Below, piece by piece: positions 6,229-15,899 of a stretch of 64,000 nt of DNA. Where the stretch lies: assembly GCA_046350295.1 (NCBI GenBank), contig JAXMAR010000028.1:1-64000 (forward strand), written 5' to 3'. Both the position numbers and the translations under genes were made by a program. Positions within the stretch are counted from its first letter, which is position 1, and every line of letters begins with the position of its first letter. The notes beneath the pieces were generated by a model that ran no database searches, had not been told where the DNA came from, and was given only the letters and a program-made list of their open reading frames with translations. The stretch is from JAXMAR01 sp046350295. GTDB lineage: Bacteria > Planctomycetota > Planctomycetia > Gemmatales > Gemmataceae.

Positions 6229-7998
6229 CTAAGGGACAAGCGTGATCGGACTCACGGTCGCGATGGTAACGAGGTCGTTCATGAATGGGGCGCCGGTGAC
6301 GTTCGTTGCGCCGACCAGCTCGCTGGGCGTGACCTTGACGGAGAAGGTGTCGCCGGGCTTGACGGTGATGGTGGAGATGTTGAGCGTCTGACTGGTGGCG
6401 CCCGAGCGGGGGAAGCCGTTCTGCAGCCACTGGTAGGCGAATGTGACCGGGTTGGCGTTGAGCGGCGTCGCCGTGGGGTTCGCGGTCAGCGTGGTGACGT
6501 TGGCGGGGATGTTCGGGGTGATCGTGACCGCGGTCACGGCGGGCGCGGCCGTGAGCTGCACGGTGAGAGTCTGTTCGACGAAGACGCCGAGGCGGTCGGT
6601 GGCGCGAAGCGTGAGTGTGGCCGAGCCTGTCTGGCCTGGAGCGGCGTTGAGCGTGAGGAACTCTTTGTTGAGGGAGGCCGTCACGAGAGCGGAGTTGCTG
6701 TTGCTGACCAGCGAGTAGGTCAGGAACTCGTCGCGCTTGACGACGTCGATGCTGGTGATGACGAGGAAATTGTTGCGGGTGGCGTCGCCGGGGAAGGTGG
6801 CGCTCGAACCGGAGTAGTTATTGAGCGGGAACTGGTTGAAGCTGGCCGGCGGGAAATCGTGCGTCAGCGTGGTGTTGGTCACGTTCTGCGTCGGGGTGGC
6901 GGCCAGCGCCGCAAGCTCGCTCTGCGAGGCGGCGTCGGCAAGCTGGCCGAACACGGTGAAGCTCTGCGGATCGAGCTGGCCCGCGTTGCTCGCCGTGTTG
7001 AAGTAGAACTGATTGTTGGCGCTGTTGGGATCGCCGCCGCTCTGGGCCATGGCGATGGTGTTGGCCGTGTTGGAGGCGCCGAATTCGTTGGGGATGGACG
7101 GGCCGATCGGGGTCAGCGTGAAGCCGTTGCCCGTGCTGTTGAGCGTGAGCCCGCCGCCTTGCAGCACGGCGATGCCGTCGGCGGCGGTGGTCGTCTTGCG
7201 GTGGAAGACGTTGTTGTTGTAAACGCCGGCGTTGACCTGATCGAAGAAGTTGGTCACCGTCTGCGGCGCGGCGGCGTCGAACAGGTTCAGGAGCATCGAT
7301 TGTGACGTACCGTTGGCGCTGAGGTTGAAGCGCACCTGGCTGTTCGTGTAGTCCGGATCGGTGAAGAAGCCCGCGAGATCGACCACCTTGCCCGTGGTGT
7401 TCTGCGGCAACGACATGGTCCCCAGCGTCTTGGAGGCGATGGGGGCGTGGTTCGCCGTCGCGCCAGGGGCCCCGTAGGGAAAGTCGGCCTGCGTGGTGGT
7501 GTTGAGGAAGAGGGCCAGGCTGATCCGATCCAGGCTCAGACCGGAGTGGAAGGCGAGGTTCTGACTGCCAAGGACCTGCCCGTCGGCCAGAACAATGTCG
7601 CGCTGGGCAGTTTCAGAGGTGTCACTCAAAGAGGAAGCCGGACCGGCCTGCAGGTGATACGTCCCGGCGGACAGGCTGCGAAAGCTGAACTGGCCGGAGG
7701 TGTCCGTGGTCGTCGTGAAGCTGGCGCCTGCCGATGCGCCCGTCCCGACCAGCGAGACCGCGATGCCGCGCAGGGTGGGATCGCCCGCGTCGAGAACGCC
7801 ATTGGTGACGGCGTCGTGAAATACGACGCCGCTCACGATGGCGGTAGCGGAGGGCGTCGTGCGGTCCTCCAGGACCTCGACGTTCAATCGAGCACGGCGC
7901 CGGGCCCGCGCGGGGAGTCTGGAGGCTGGGGCGAAAAAACGGCCGAGGAAATCGCCTAATTCCCGAAGACGCGTGCGGATCAAGATCGACCTCAGCAA
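6229..7998 (-). CDS. secreted peptidyl-prolyl cis-trans isomerase (cyclophilin) with SdrD-B-like domain and LEDRTTPS motif
   Basis: A 589-residue protein with a TTG start at 7998; no ATG or GTG lies in frame nearby. Residues about 36-51 (RARLNVEVLEDRTTPS) are the planctomycete LEPR-type motif thought to target secretion. Residues about 55-125 form an SdrD-B/CNA-like fold (SGVVFHDAVTNGVLDAGDP, then GTYHLQAG). Residues about 215-380 form a cyclophilin-type isomerase, with VTNFFDQVNAGVYNNNVFHR, NQFYFNTAS and FTVFGQL at the active-site positions. The rest is Ig/cadherin-like beta structure (LTYSLVSNSNSALVTA, ATLTLRATDRLGVFV). It probably folds or modifies exported proteins at the cell surface. 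It stands alone, with a terminator below and a 220-bp gap above. Confidence 0.87.
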   Translation of the reverse strand: MLRSILIRTRLRELGDFLGRFFAPASRLPARARRRARLNVEVLEDRTTPSATAIVSGVVFHDAVTNGVLDAGDPTLRGIAVSLVGTGASAGASFTTTTDTSGQFSFRSLSAGTYHLQAGPASSLSDTSETAQRDIVLADGQVLGSQNLAFHSGLSLDRISLALFLNTTTQADFPYGAPGATANHAPIASKTLGTMSLPQNTTGKVVDLAGFFTDPDYTNSQVRFNLSANGTSQSMLLNLFDAAAPQTVTNFFDQVNAGVYNNNVFHRKTTTAADGIAVLQGGGLTLNSTGNGFTLTPIGPSIPNEFGASNTANTIAMAQSGGDPNSANNQFYFNTASNAGQLDPQSFTVFGQLADAASQSELAALAATPTQNVTNTTLTHDFPPASFNQFPLNNYSGSSATFPGDATRNNFLVITSIDVVKRDEFLTYSLVSNSNSALVTASLNKEFLTLNAAPGQTGSATLTLRATDRLGVFVEQTLTVQLTAAPAVTAVTITPNIPANVTTLTANPTATPLNANPVTFAYQWLQNGFPRSGATSQTLNISTITVKPGDTFSVKVTPSELVGATNVTGAPFMNDLVTIATVSPITLVP

Positions 7999-8109
7999 GT
8001 TGCGGGCACGAAAGAGGACGTACGCTGGGCGGCGCAGAATAGGAGAATTGTAACGCGCAAAAACCAGGGCTCAATGAGAACTTCGTGTTTTTGGTCAAAC
8101 GCTTATGGT

Positions 8110-8127
8110 GCGTATGTATACATGCGC
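8110..8127. promoter_or_regulatory. palindrome upstream of the cyclophilin gene
   Basis: GCGTATGTATACATGCGC contains a perfect 10-bp palindrome, ATGTATACAT, with near-symmetric GCG/CGC flanks. It sits about 112 bp upstream of the cyclophilin start and 93 bp downstream of the HEAT-gene stop. It is a possible operator; no regulator is identified. Confidence 0.3.
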
Positions 8128-8219
8128 GGCTCGTTTGGCGCAATCCTGAGTCTCGCCTCAGTCGTTGATTACGGGATAGAGCGTTCGGTCGTCTCCCTCG
8201 GTCAAGGTTGACCACGGAA

Positions 8220-10022
8220 CTAACCACCAATCGCCGCCAGGGCCGCGGTGACAGCCTCGCGCACCTCCGGGTCACCGTCCTTCGCCGCCGCCTTGAGGGC
8301 CGCCGCCGCGGGTCGCGCCGCCGGACCGAGGACCCGCAGTCCCTGCGCCGCCAGGTAGCGGATGCGCGGCACGCCGTCCTTGAGCCCCGCGATATAGAGA
8401 TCCAGCGCCGGGGTCGCCGTCGCTTCCCAACGCCGCGCCACGTCGACGATCCCCTCGCGCACCTTGTCGCTCTTTTCCACCTTGTAACGCTCCAGGAGGA
8501 ACGGCGCCACCGTCTTGGCGCTGAACCAGTTGAGCGACCAGATGGCGCCGCGCCGGCCATGCTCGCTCGGATCGTCGCACGCCGCCTTCTGGAGGAAAGG
8601 AAGCAGGTCGGGCGTGTCGCGCACGTTCTCACCGACCGCGCTGTACAAGACGTTCCGCACCTCCGCGTCCTCATCCTTCGCCATCTCGAGGATGAACGGC
8701 CACGCCCGCTTCTCGAACCGGCTCAGGCAGAGCGCCGTCGCCTGCCGCACCCCGGCGTGCGGGTGCTTGACCAGGGCGGCGACGCCGGGCAGCGCCGCGT
8801 CCGGATCGAACGGGACGATGTAGTAAAGGGTGAACAAGGCCAAGCGGACTGCCTCTGGGTTTTTGCTCTTGAGCTCCTCTACCAGGACCGGGATCGCCGG
8901 TTTTGCGGCGATCCCTTTGGTCTGGCCGAGGAAGATGGCCGCTTTACCGCGCACCGGGCCCGCCTCCTCTTTCACGAGCCGCGTCAGCGCCGCCAAACCG
9001 CTCGCCGCCTCCGGATTGCGCTGCACCAGAAAGCGCGCGGCGTACAAGCGCACCTCCGGCTCGGGCCGCGCCATCGCTTTGTCGATCATCGGCCAGACCT
9101 CCGTCCCCAGACGCTCCCGGAAACATCGGGCCGCCACCGCCGCCACAAACTCGTCGCTGTTCGCCAGGGCCGCTTCCAGAGCGGGACGCGCCGGCGCCGG
9201 GTCTTCGTGGACCAGAAGCAGGCTGATGGCATGGCGTCTCACCTCGGCCTCCTTGTGGGCGAGCAGTGCCGCAATATCCATGGCCGGCCAATGGCGGAAG
9301 TGCTCGAGACGAGCCAGCACGCCGACGACGACATCCTTGTGTTCGCTCTTGAGCGCCGCCGTCACATGAGGCCGGGCCGCTTTCTCGTTCGCCGTCAGCC
9401 GATGCGCCAGGAGCAGCAACCCTTTGGCGCGGACGCGGGCCTCCGGGTGGCGCAACGCGGGAGTGACTTCGCCGAGGGCACGGTCCTCGAAACGGAGCAG
9501 GGATTCCAGCGCCTGACCCGAAAGGTTGTCGTCCTTGTCCGCCAGACATCGGCCCAGCGCCGGAATGGCTTTTTCCCCACGCGGCGCCATCCGTCCGAGC
9601 GCATACGCCGCTTTGTACCGCACGTCCGCTTGGTCATCCTCCAGCGCACGCATGAGCGCCGGAGCGGCCGGCTCGGCCTCCCCCTTGGCGAAGCTCAGCG
9701 CCAGCGCCGCGAGATAACGGACCTCGCCACTCTTGGCCGCGAGCAGTTTCGCCAGACGCGACACGCTCGCCTTGCCCATCCGGCCGGCGGCTTCGGCGGA
9801 AACGAAGCGGACGTCGACCGACGCATCGTCAAAGAGCGCCAACACCGCTTCCAGCGCCGGCGCGGCGCGCGGCCCTAGCTCCGCGAGGGCACGCAACGCG
9901 TCCAGACGCGATTCTTCTTTGGAGGCCTTGAGGCCATCGATGAGTGACTTGAGATCGGCCTTTTCTCCTGCGTCAGCTCGTGTCCCGATCAACAGGAAGC
10001 AAAGCGTCAATAGGCGGCGCAT
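8220..10022 (-). CDS. secreted HEAT-repeat protein
   Basis: A 600-residue protein. Residues 1-18 (MRRLLTLCFLLIGTRADAG) form a signal peptide. The rest is a continuous array of roughly 30-40 residue alpha-helical HEAT or PBS-lyase-like repeats, each with a D-x-x-V-R motif, for example DDASVDVRFVSAEAAGRMG, DDQADVRYKAAYALGRM, HPEARVRAKGLLLLAHRL and DGVPRIRYLAAQGLRVLG. There are about 14 units. No enzymatic motif is seen. Such scaffolds bind proteins; location outside the cytoplasmic membrane is inferred from the signal peptide. It is transcribed divergently from the LRR protein gene, and the gap between them carries a sigma-70-like promoter for the LRR gene. Confidence 0.88.
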   Translation of the reverse strand: MRRLLTLCFLLIGTRADAGEKADLKSLIDGLKASKEESRLDALRALAELGPRAAPALEAVLALFDDASVDVRFVSAEAAGRMGKASVSRLAKLLAAKSGEVRYLAALALSFAKGEAEPAAPALMRALEDDQADVRYKAAYALGRMAPRGEKAIPALGRCLADKDDNLSGQALESLLRFEDRALGEVTPALRHPEARVRAKGLLLLAHRLTANEKAARPHVTAALKSEHKDVVVGVLARLEHFRHWPAMDIAALLAHKEAEVRRHAISLLLVHEDPAPARPALEAALANSDEFVAAVAARCFRERLGTEVWPMIDKAMARPEPEVRLYAARFLVQRNPEAASGLAALTRLVKEEAGPVRGKAAIFLGQTKGIAAKPAIPVLVEELKSKNPEAVRLALFTLYYIVPFDPDAALPGVAALVKHPHAGVRQATALCLSRFEKRAWPFILEMAKDEDAEVRNVLYSAVGENVRDTPDLLPFLQKAACDDPSEHGRRGAIWSLNWFSAKTVAPFLLERYKVEKSDKVREGIVDVARRWEATATPALDLYIAGLKDGVPRIRYLAAQGLRVLGPAARPAAAALKAAAKDGDPEVREAVTAALAAIGG

Positions 10023-10119
10023 GTGATGTCCCCTTTGTCCCTGATAAGACGGGAACCCGCCGCGAACGGTTTTTCAATAGGGCATCCTTTGCGCCATGGG
10101 CGCCCGCGCCGGCCTCGTG

Positions 10120-10147
10120 TTGCAGTCGGCACGACCGCGGCTATAAT
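10120..10147 (+). promoter_or_regulatory. sigma-70-like promoter for the LRR gene
   Basis: TTGCAG at 10120-10125 and a consensus TATAAT at 10142-10147, 16 bp apart. The predicted start of transcription, near 10154, gives a leader of about 20 nt before the ATG at 10175. Confidence 0.75.
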
Positions 10148-10174
10148 CCGCACGGGGGGCCCAGGAGAATCGCC

Positions 10175-10789
10175 ATGCGACATCTTGTTCTGTTTCTCCT
10201 GGCGGCGCTCACTTGCGGCGGCACGTTTGCCGCAGGCGGCGATCCGCTCGACGCGCTGGCCAAGTCCGGCGCCAGGATCGAGAGGGACGCCGGGCGACCC
10301 GGCAATCCCGTCGTCAAGATTTCGCTGCGGAACACGAAAACCAAGGATGACGACCTGAAACCGCTACGCGGCCTCAAGACGCTTCGGTCCCTTGATCTCA
10401 GCCACACCGAGATCGGCAACGCCGGTTTGGCTCAGCTTGAAGATCTCTCTCAGCTGGAGGATCTCAACCTCGCCTTCACGGCGGTGACCGATGAGGGGCT
10501 GACGGCGCTTCGTGGCATGACGAGCCTGAAAGTGCTCAACCTCGAGAAGCCGTGCAAGGGATCGTACACGCCGAAGACGCGCTTCACCGACAAGGCGGTG
10601 GTTCATCTCCAAGCCCTGACCAGGTTGGAGTCCCTCAACCTCGACTGGAACATGTTCACCGACGCCGGGCTTGCGGACATGGCGAAGATGACCAGCCTGC
10701 GCGAAGTGATCCTCGGGTATCAGACCGGTGTGACATCCAAAGGCCAGGCGCTGCTGCGCGAGCGGTTGCCCAAGGCGAAGATTCACTAA
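10175..10789 (+). CDS. secreted leucine-rich-repeat protein
   Basis: A 204-residue protein starting MRHLVLFLLAALTCGGTFAAG, a signal peptide. The start at 10175 is preceded by AGGAG and follows a good promoter, so the longer upstream frame is rejected. The mature part has about five LRR units of the planctomycete type: LRGLKTLRSLDLSHTEIGNA, LSQLEDLNLAFTAVTDEG, MTSLKVLNLEK, LTRLESLNLDWNMFTDAG and MTSLREVILGYQTGVTSKG. A short insertion between units 3 and 4 (PCKGSYTPKTRF) breaks the period. It is likely a periplasmic or surface binding protein with no known ligand. It converges with the RND-like gene, leaving only 9 bp between stops. Confidence 0.87.
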   Translation: MRHLVLFLLAALTCGGTFAAGGDPLDALAKSGARIERDAGRPGNPVVKISLRNTKTKDDDLKPLRGLKTLRSLDLSHTEIGNAGLAQLEDLSQLEDLNLAFTAVTDEGLTALRGMTSLKVLNLEKPCKGSYTPKTRFTDKAVVHLQALTRLESLNLDWNMFTDAGLADMAKMTSLREVILGYQTGVTSKGQALLRERLPKAKIH

Positions 10790-10798
10790 AGGCTCTGC

Positions 10799-12712
10799 TC
10801 ACGGACCGTGTAACCAGCCCAATCGATGGCCCTTCCTCAGAACGTCGCGGGCCGCCGCTTCGCACAGCGCCCTCGCCTCGGTGGCGGACACACCGGGAGC
10901 CGGGTTAGCCGTCAGCGTTATCATCGGCAGATTGTTAAAGCGCTCGACGACCGCCGGACCATACGTTTCCCGGACCGTTGCCACGGCGCCGAGCGGAACC
11001 AGATCGCCGGCGGCCGTCTTGACGGTCAGCATGTTGATCCTGTCGACGGTCGGACGCGGCCCATCCTTCAGGCCCACGATCACTTGCCACGTGCGGCCGA
11101 AGCGGTTGAAGTCGTCGACGTAGAACGAGCCCAGACCGACCTGTAGCGCGTCGAACAAGTCGCTCGACGCAATGGCCATCTCCTTCACCTTGCCTCGATC
11201 GATGTCCACGCTTACGAGCGGGGCCTCTCTGCCTCCCGGCCCAACCCCGACATCGGTGAGTTTGCCGCTCTCTTGCAGCCGCGCGACGAGGCCGCGCGCT
11301 AGCTCGGCCAGGCGACGCGTGTCGTCGCCGCCATGAACGGCCAAAGCCAGAGCGTACCCCTCGGGCCCCAGCCGTCCGGGCCGCCGCGGATCGCCGAGCC
11401 GGATGACGGCTTCGCGGATCGCCTCGCTGAGTCGAGCGCGGATCGCGGCCGCGATCCGGTCACGCGCGCCGGCGTCGGGCGGCGCCGGAGCCAGGGCGAC
11501 CATGAGGAAGCCCTCGTTGGAGGCGGTATGCCCGCCAATGCTCAGCGTCGCGCCGACGCCGTCGATGCCCGCCAGCAGCCCCTCGCAATTCTCGAGGACT
11601 TGCAGCGTGCGTTCGTGGGAGGCGCTTTCGGGCAGTGTCACGTCGACACGGAGGTAGCTCTTCGGCGATGCGTCGAAGATGGCGTCGAGGCGAATGCCGG
11701 GGGGCAGGTCCTCACGCAGCTTCGCCACCCGGTCGCGCACCGCCGCGTTGACCGCCGCGACCCTGGCCTTTGGCGCCGGCGCGACGCCGAGAACGACGGC
11801 CGCCGCCCCCTTGTAACGCGCCGAGCAATCGAACCGTGCCACCCCGAGTTCGACAGCGGCGACGTCGTGTACTTTCGTGGTGCGCCCCTCCTTGTCGACT
11901 TTCACGACGATGTCCCGGATGGATGCGGGATCCTCGCGTTTGCCGAGGACCTCGAGCCGGAAACCGCCTTCGGCGGGAACAGGGGGTCGGCCGATTGCGC
12001 CCGCCGCCACCTTCACCTTCGCCTCCTCCAGGACGCGCGCCACGTCGGCCGCCGTGAGACCGCGTGCGGCCAGCTTCGCTGGGTCGAGCCAGACGCGCAA
12101 GCTGTAGTCACGGGCGCCGAACATCTGCACGGCGCCAACGCCCGCCAGACGCGCCAACTCGTCCTTGACGTGGATCGTCGCGTAGTTGCTGAGATGAAGC
12201 GTGTCGCGGCTGCCGTCGGAGGTCAACACCACGAAGACCGACACGTCGCCGGGCTTCTTGCCGACCGTGACGCCGCCCCGCAGGACGATCTCGGGTAACG
12301 CCGGTTGCGCCAGGGTGACGCGCGCCTGCACAAGCGCCAAGGCCCGGTCGAAGTCCGTACCGGCCTTGAAGGTCACCGTGAGCGCATAGCTGCCGTCGTT
12401 GCCGCAGCGCGACGTCATGTGCGTCATACCGTCGACGCCATCAACCTGCTGTTCAACGGGAGCGGCGACGGCGTCGGCGACGACAATCGCGTTGGCGCCG
12501 GGATAAATGGCCTGCACGACGATTTCAGGAGGCGTGTCGGCTTCCGGGTCGCGAACGACCGGTTCGACGGGCGTCGGCCGGTCGCGCAGCAGGATCGGTA
12601 GCAACACCGCAGCGGCCAGCCCGAGGACCAACAACAGCACCAACACGGCACGCCACGTCGCGCTCAACCTTCGCCAGGACGCCAGCACGTTCGTGATCGG
12701 TCCGGTCGCCAT
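10799..12712 (-). CDS. RND-family protein reduced to porter/docking domains (only the first membrane helix kept)
   Basis: A 637-residue protein. Residues about 21-45 (RAVLVLLLVLGLAAAVLLPI) form one membrane helix equivalent to TM1 of AcrB-type pumps. The following parts match periplasmic porter and docking domains: PPEIVVQAIYPGANAIVVAD, VEQQVDGVDGMTHMTSRCGN, LSNYATIHVKDELARLAGVG, LRVWLDPAKLAARGLTAADV, then a second half with LPESASHERTLQVLENCEGL, VSVDIDRGKVKEMAIASSDL and LGSFYVDDFNRFGRTWQVIV. Full-length RND permeases have about 1,030 residues and 12 helices. Here helices 2-12 are absent, yet the frame is open throughout. A GGAGGATG precedes the ATG. With no proton-relay helices it cannot pump alone; a binding or assembly role is inferred. 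Confidence 0.82.
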   Translation of the reverse strand: MATGPITNVLASWRRLSATWRAVLVLLLVLGLAAAVLLPILLRDRPTPVEPVVRDPEADTPPEIVVQAIYPGANAIVVADAVAAPVEQQVDGVDGMTHMTSRCGNDGSYALTVTFKAGTDFDRALALVQARVTLAQPALPEIVLRGGVTVGKKPGDVSVFVVLTSDGSRDTLHLSNYATIHVKDELARLAGVGAVQMFGARDYSLRVWLDPAKLAARGLTAADVARVLEEAKVKVAAGAIGRPPVPAEGGFRLEVLGKREDPASIRDIVVKVDKEGRTTKVHDVAAVELGVARFDCSARYKGAAAVVLGVAPAPKARVAAVNAAVRDRVAKLREDLPPGIRLDAIFDASPKSYLRVDVTLPESASHERTLQVLENCEGLLAGIDGVGATLSIGGHTASNEGFLMVALAPAPPDAGARDRIAAAIRARLSEAIREAVIRLGDPRRPGRLGPEGYALALAVHGGDDTRRLAELARGLVARLQESGKLTDVGVGPGGREAPLVSVDIDRGKVKEMAIASSDLFDALQVGLGSFYVDDFNRFGRTWQVIVGLKDGPRPTVDRINMLTVKTAAGDLVPLGAVATVRETYGPAVVERFNNLPMITLTANPAPGVSATEARALCEAAARDVLRKGHRLGWLHGP

Positions 12713-12726
12713 GGTTCATCCTCCGC

Positions 12727-13168
12727 CTGCAAGTATAACCGATCCTCGGCGCCTCCTGGACAAGCAAAGGAACGGGGGGAGCGAACCGGCGGTTCAGCAT
12801 CACGCCCAACGCATACCAGTCGCAGCCGCCCGTCGCCGGAATGCCGCCGGCCTGCTCCGGCGCCATGTACTTCGGCGTTCCCGCGATGGCGCCGGCGCTG
12901 TCCCCGTTGTCCCGGTCGAGGTCTGTCACCAGCCCGAAGCCCAGCACACGACGCGGCCCTCACTTGTGACCATGACGTTGGCGGGCTTCAGGTCGCGGTG
13001 AATGACATGCCGGCCGTGCAGCGCCAGAACCGCCGTCACGAGCTGCGCCAGCGTGGCGCGGAGCCGGCCCTCGTCCAGCACGCCCGCGGGGCGCACGTGG
13101 CTGAGAAAGTCGACCCCCTGGATCCGGTCCATGGTGAAGAACCACTGGCCCGCGTCGGCCTCCACCAT
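12727..13168 (-). pseudogene. Ser/Thr protein kinase fragment
   Basis: Two frames together spell the middle of a Hanks-type kinase. The frame from 13168 contains VIHRDLKPANVMVTSEGRVV (catalytic loop). After a one-base shift near 12950 the next frame gives LGFGLVTDLDRD, then GAIAGTPKYMAPEQAGG and CDWYALGVMLNRRF. The DFG aspartate is replaced by Gly (GFG). The whole N-lobe with the ATP-binding lysine is missing, because the S9 peptidase pseudogene ends 17 bp upstream. The C-terminal lobe also stops early. The gene is dead by several independent defects. Confidence 0.85.
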
Positions 13169-13184
13169 TGAATGGCGCCGGTCT

Positions 13185-15192
13185 TCACTTCATGTACTTC
13201 TCAAACCAGGCCAAATCCCATTCCATCTTCGCGAGCCGGTTCGACATCTTCGTCAGCCCGTGCGGCTCGCCGGGGTAGACGACGAGCTGCGTCGGCGTCT
13301 TCGTGTATTCCTTGAGGGCGCGATAGAGCATGCGCGAGTGGCCGGGGGGGCAGCGTTCGTCGCCGCCGCCGACGTGGATCAGCGTCGGCGTCGTTACGTT
13401 GCCCAGGCCGTAGGTCGAGGGAGCCGCGTTTGTAGATGTCCGGCGTTTCCCAGGGGGAGAGCCCTTCTTGCAGGGCGAGGGGTAGGCCGGCTCGTCGTTG
13501 AAGCCCCATTCGGCGACGGTGTCGACGATGCCGGCCCCGCTGCTGGCGGCCCTGAACTTCACCGGCGAGTCCTTGAGCGTGATGAGGCAGTTGGTGAGGT
13601 AGCCGCCGTTGCTCCAGCCCATGACGCCGACGCGGCTCGGGGTCGGCGATCCCCTCTTTGATGAGATGCTGGATGCCGGCGAGGATGTCCTTGACCTCGA
13701 CGTCGTTCTCGTGGCCGATGAGGTCGGTGACGAACTTGGCGCCGTAGCCGGTGGAGCCGCGGTAGTTGGGGAAGAGGACGGCGTAGCCCTTGGCGGCGAA
13801 GTAGAGCCGGCCGTTGTGCGGGTCGAACTCGAGGGCGTTCTTGGTGGAGGTGGTGGGGCCGCCGTGGATGCCGACGACGAGCGGCAGCTTGTCGCCCTTC
13901 TTGTAGCCGAAGGGGAGTTCGAGGACGCCGCCGACTTCGGTACCATCGGGGGCTTTCCAGGTGATGTGTGCTGGACGGAGGGGAGGCTTTCCAGTCGGCG
14001 GTTTGTCGATTGAGGTTGGTGAGTTGGCACCAGCCGGGCATGATTCGCCTGGGCCATCACCGACGTGCAGATCGGGCAGGCTATCGCCAGCTTTCAAGAA
14101 CAATGACAGGGGGGACGGGACGGGTCTACACCGAAGTTGTAGACGACCCGTCCAGACCGCCGTATGTCAACGAAGGTTTCGCCGTGTGCCTCCGCGAGAA
14201 GAGCAGACCTGATTTCGCCCATTGAAGTGGCGTGCCGTAACCGCGGAGCCGATTGATACCGACATCTGTGTTAACCTTCCAGATCGCTGCCAGACCACTC
14301 AAAGAGTATGATCCGCATCGGATACGCGTCAACGCCGCGTTGAACGCCAGCTTGTCTCCCTTCGGACTCCCACGCCAGCGACTCTAGCCACGCCGCATAC
14401 ATGGCGTCCACCCCGCCTTCGCACGGTACGCGTCGGTCGGCGGCGTCGTCACCGCCTGTTTCCCAGATGTCGGCCGCGCGATTCGCCTTCCGGTCCGGCG
14501 ACCTTGTCGTCGAACGCCGAGATTGGGGCGATCTTCTTGCCGTCGCGCGCTGACGCGGCCGAACTCGCGGATGTAGCGTTTCTCGTCGATGAAGCTTCTC
14601 CTCGCGATGGAGCACATCGAGCTGACCGGACCTCGCTCACCTTGCGTTTGCCGTGGCCATATTCGAAGCGGCGAATTTCGCCCGCAGCTTGCTGAAGTCA
14701 TCGTCGTCTTCCGCGTCCTTGTCGATCAGTACCTGAGGGAGGTCGGCGGCCGGGGCGTAGTCGAAGCCGGTGACGCCGCCGTCGACGCGTCAGCGATTGA
14801 GGATCACCGCCACCGTCGACACGGATGCTCCAGAAGCGCATCTTGCCGTCGTAAGGCGGCTTCTTCTCCGGCCTCGCAGCTGCGGCTGCCGAGGAAGTAG
14901 ATCGTCTTGCCCCTTGCCAATCGGCGGACCAGGGCCGCGGTCGTTGCCGCGATCGAAGGTGAAGACGGCGGCCGTTGCCGTCGGTGGCGACGAGCCAGAG
15001 ATCGGTCTTGCGGCTATCGTCCGCCTTGTCCCAGCGCGCCTCGGCGTAGACGACCTGGCCGCCGTCCGGCGCGACGGCGAGGTCGGTGATGGAGGCGAGG
15101 GTGAAATAATCGGCGGGGGTGATGTCGTGCGTCTGGGCGAAGCCGCGGCCGGCGGTCGCGAGGAAGAGGAAGATAGCGAGGCGGAGGCGCAT
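13185..15192 (-). pseudogene. S9-family (acylaminoacyl-peptidase-like) peptidase, multiply frameshifted
   Basis: Starts at ATG 15192 with a signal peptide (MRLRLAIFLFLATAGRGFAQ) and the first propeller strand (ITDLAVAPDGGQVVYAEARW). Propeller pieces then appear in shifting frames between 14950 and 14290 (EKRYIREFGRVS, AWLESLAWESEG, IILFEWSGSD). The catalytic domain is readable from 14000 down: YKKGDKLPLVVGIHGGPTTS, YAVLFPNYRGSTGYGA, VMGWSNGGYLT (nucleophile Ser), GGGDERCPPGHSR (Asp) and YPGEPHGLTKM (His), ending at 13185. At least five frame changes are needed. The catalytic residues survive, so the damage is recent or comes from sequencing indels. The propeller also looks shorter than usual. 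Confidence 0.87.
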
Positions 15193-15398
15193 GCGAGGCT
15201 CCTTCTTTGGAACGTTGCTGGGAACGTTAGCCGCGGATGACCACGGACGCACACGGATCGGAAGGAAGGGTCGGGCGATTCGGCGACAATATAGCGGGGG
15301 CGCCATACGGCGGCCAACGCGATCATGGCCCGCAAGCGCCGGGATTGAAGTGGCAGGACGGGCGCCCTTCGTGTTACAAAGGACGAAGAGGTACCGTC

Positions 15399-15797
15399 AT
15401 GCTCCCCAACGCGCGCGACATCTTCAGCCGCTTCCAGAACCTGAACCTGCTGATCCTGATCCAGGACCTGCGCCGCCGCCTCACCACCTCCGGCGATTGG
15501 GAAATGGACCGCTTCCTCTGTCCGATCGCGCATGGCATGCCGGATGGCGCCACCGTCGGCCGGCTCAAGTACCTCAGTCAGTCCGTCAACCTGGAGAGAG
15601 CCTGTTCCCACGCGGCCACGGTGCTCGGGACTCACGGAACGGCAGTGCGGCGCTTCGTCGACCTGTGGGACGCGTATCCCTATCCGGAGTGGCTTCTGGA
15701 AGTCCTCGAGCATATCTGGAACGAGCGCCGGCAGGATGCGGAGGCGGTGCAGCAGATCCTCGCGCCGCAGGCCGTGAGGCGGAGCGCCGCCTGGTGA
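15399..15797 (+). CDS. conserved-looking hypothetical protein, 132 aa
   Basis: Starts MLPNARDIFSRFQNLNLLIL at ATG 15399, with AGGACGAAGAGG upstream as the ribosome-binding region. The protein is soluble and helical, with no signal peptide, and contains LLILIQDLRRRLTTSGDW, HGMPDGATVGRLKYLSQSV and LLEVLEHIWNERRQDAEAVQ. The codon pattern is that of a real gene. I do not recognise a named domain, though the style matches planctomycete-only hypothetical families. It is divergent from the S9 pseudogene and is followed about 100 bp later by an SGNH gene in the same direction. Confidence 0.65.
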   Translation: MLPNARDIFSRFQNLNLLILIQDLRRRLTTSGDWEMDRFLCPIAHGMPDGATVGRLKYLSQSVNLERACSHAATVLGTHGTAVRRFVDLWDAYPYPEWLLEVLEHIWNERRQDAEAVQQILAPQAVRRSAAW

Positions 15798-15899
15798 GTG
15801 CGACCACGCCCACTTCTCCGCAAAACCTTCGACTCCAGGCGGCGCGTCGACTACTCTTATCCTGGCATCGATTCCTGTTTCTCCAGCCGCGGAGGCTTC

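Noticed and set aside
9980..10174. Upstream extension of the LRR gene from 9980
   Set aside because: A consensus TATAAT promoter and a clean signal peptide at 10175 show the real start; the extension overlaps the divergent HEAT gene.
13994..14225. Short plus-strand frames inside the S9 pseudogene
   Set aside because: They are complements of recognisable peptidase sequence and have no support of their own.
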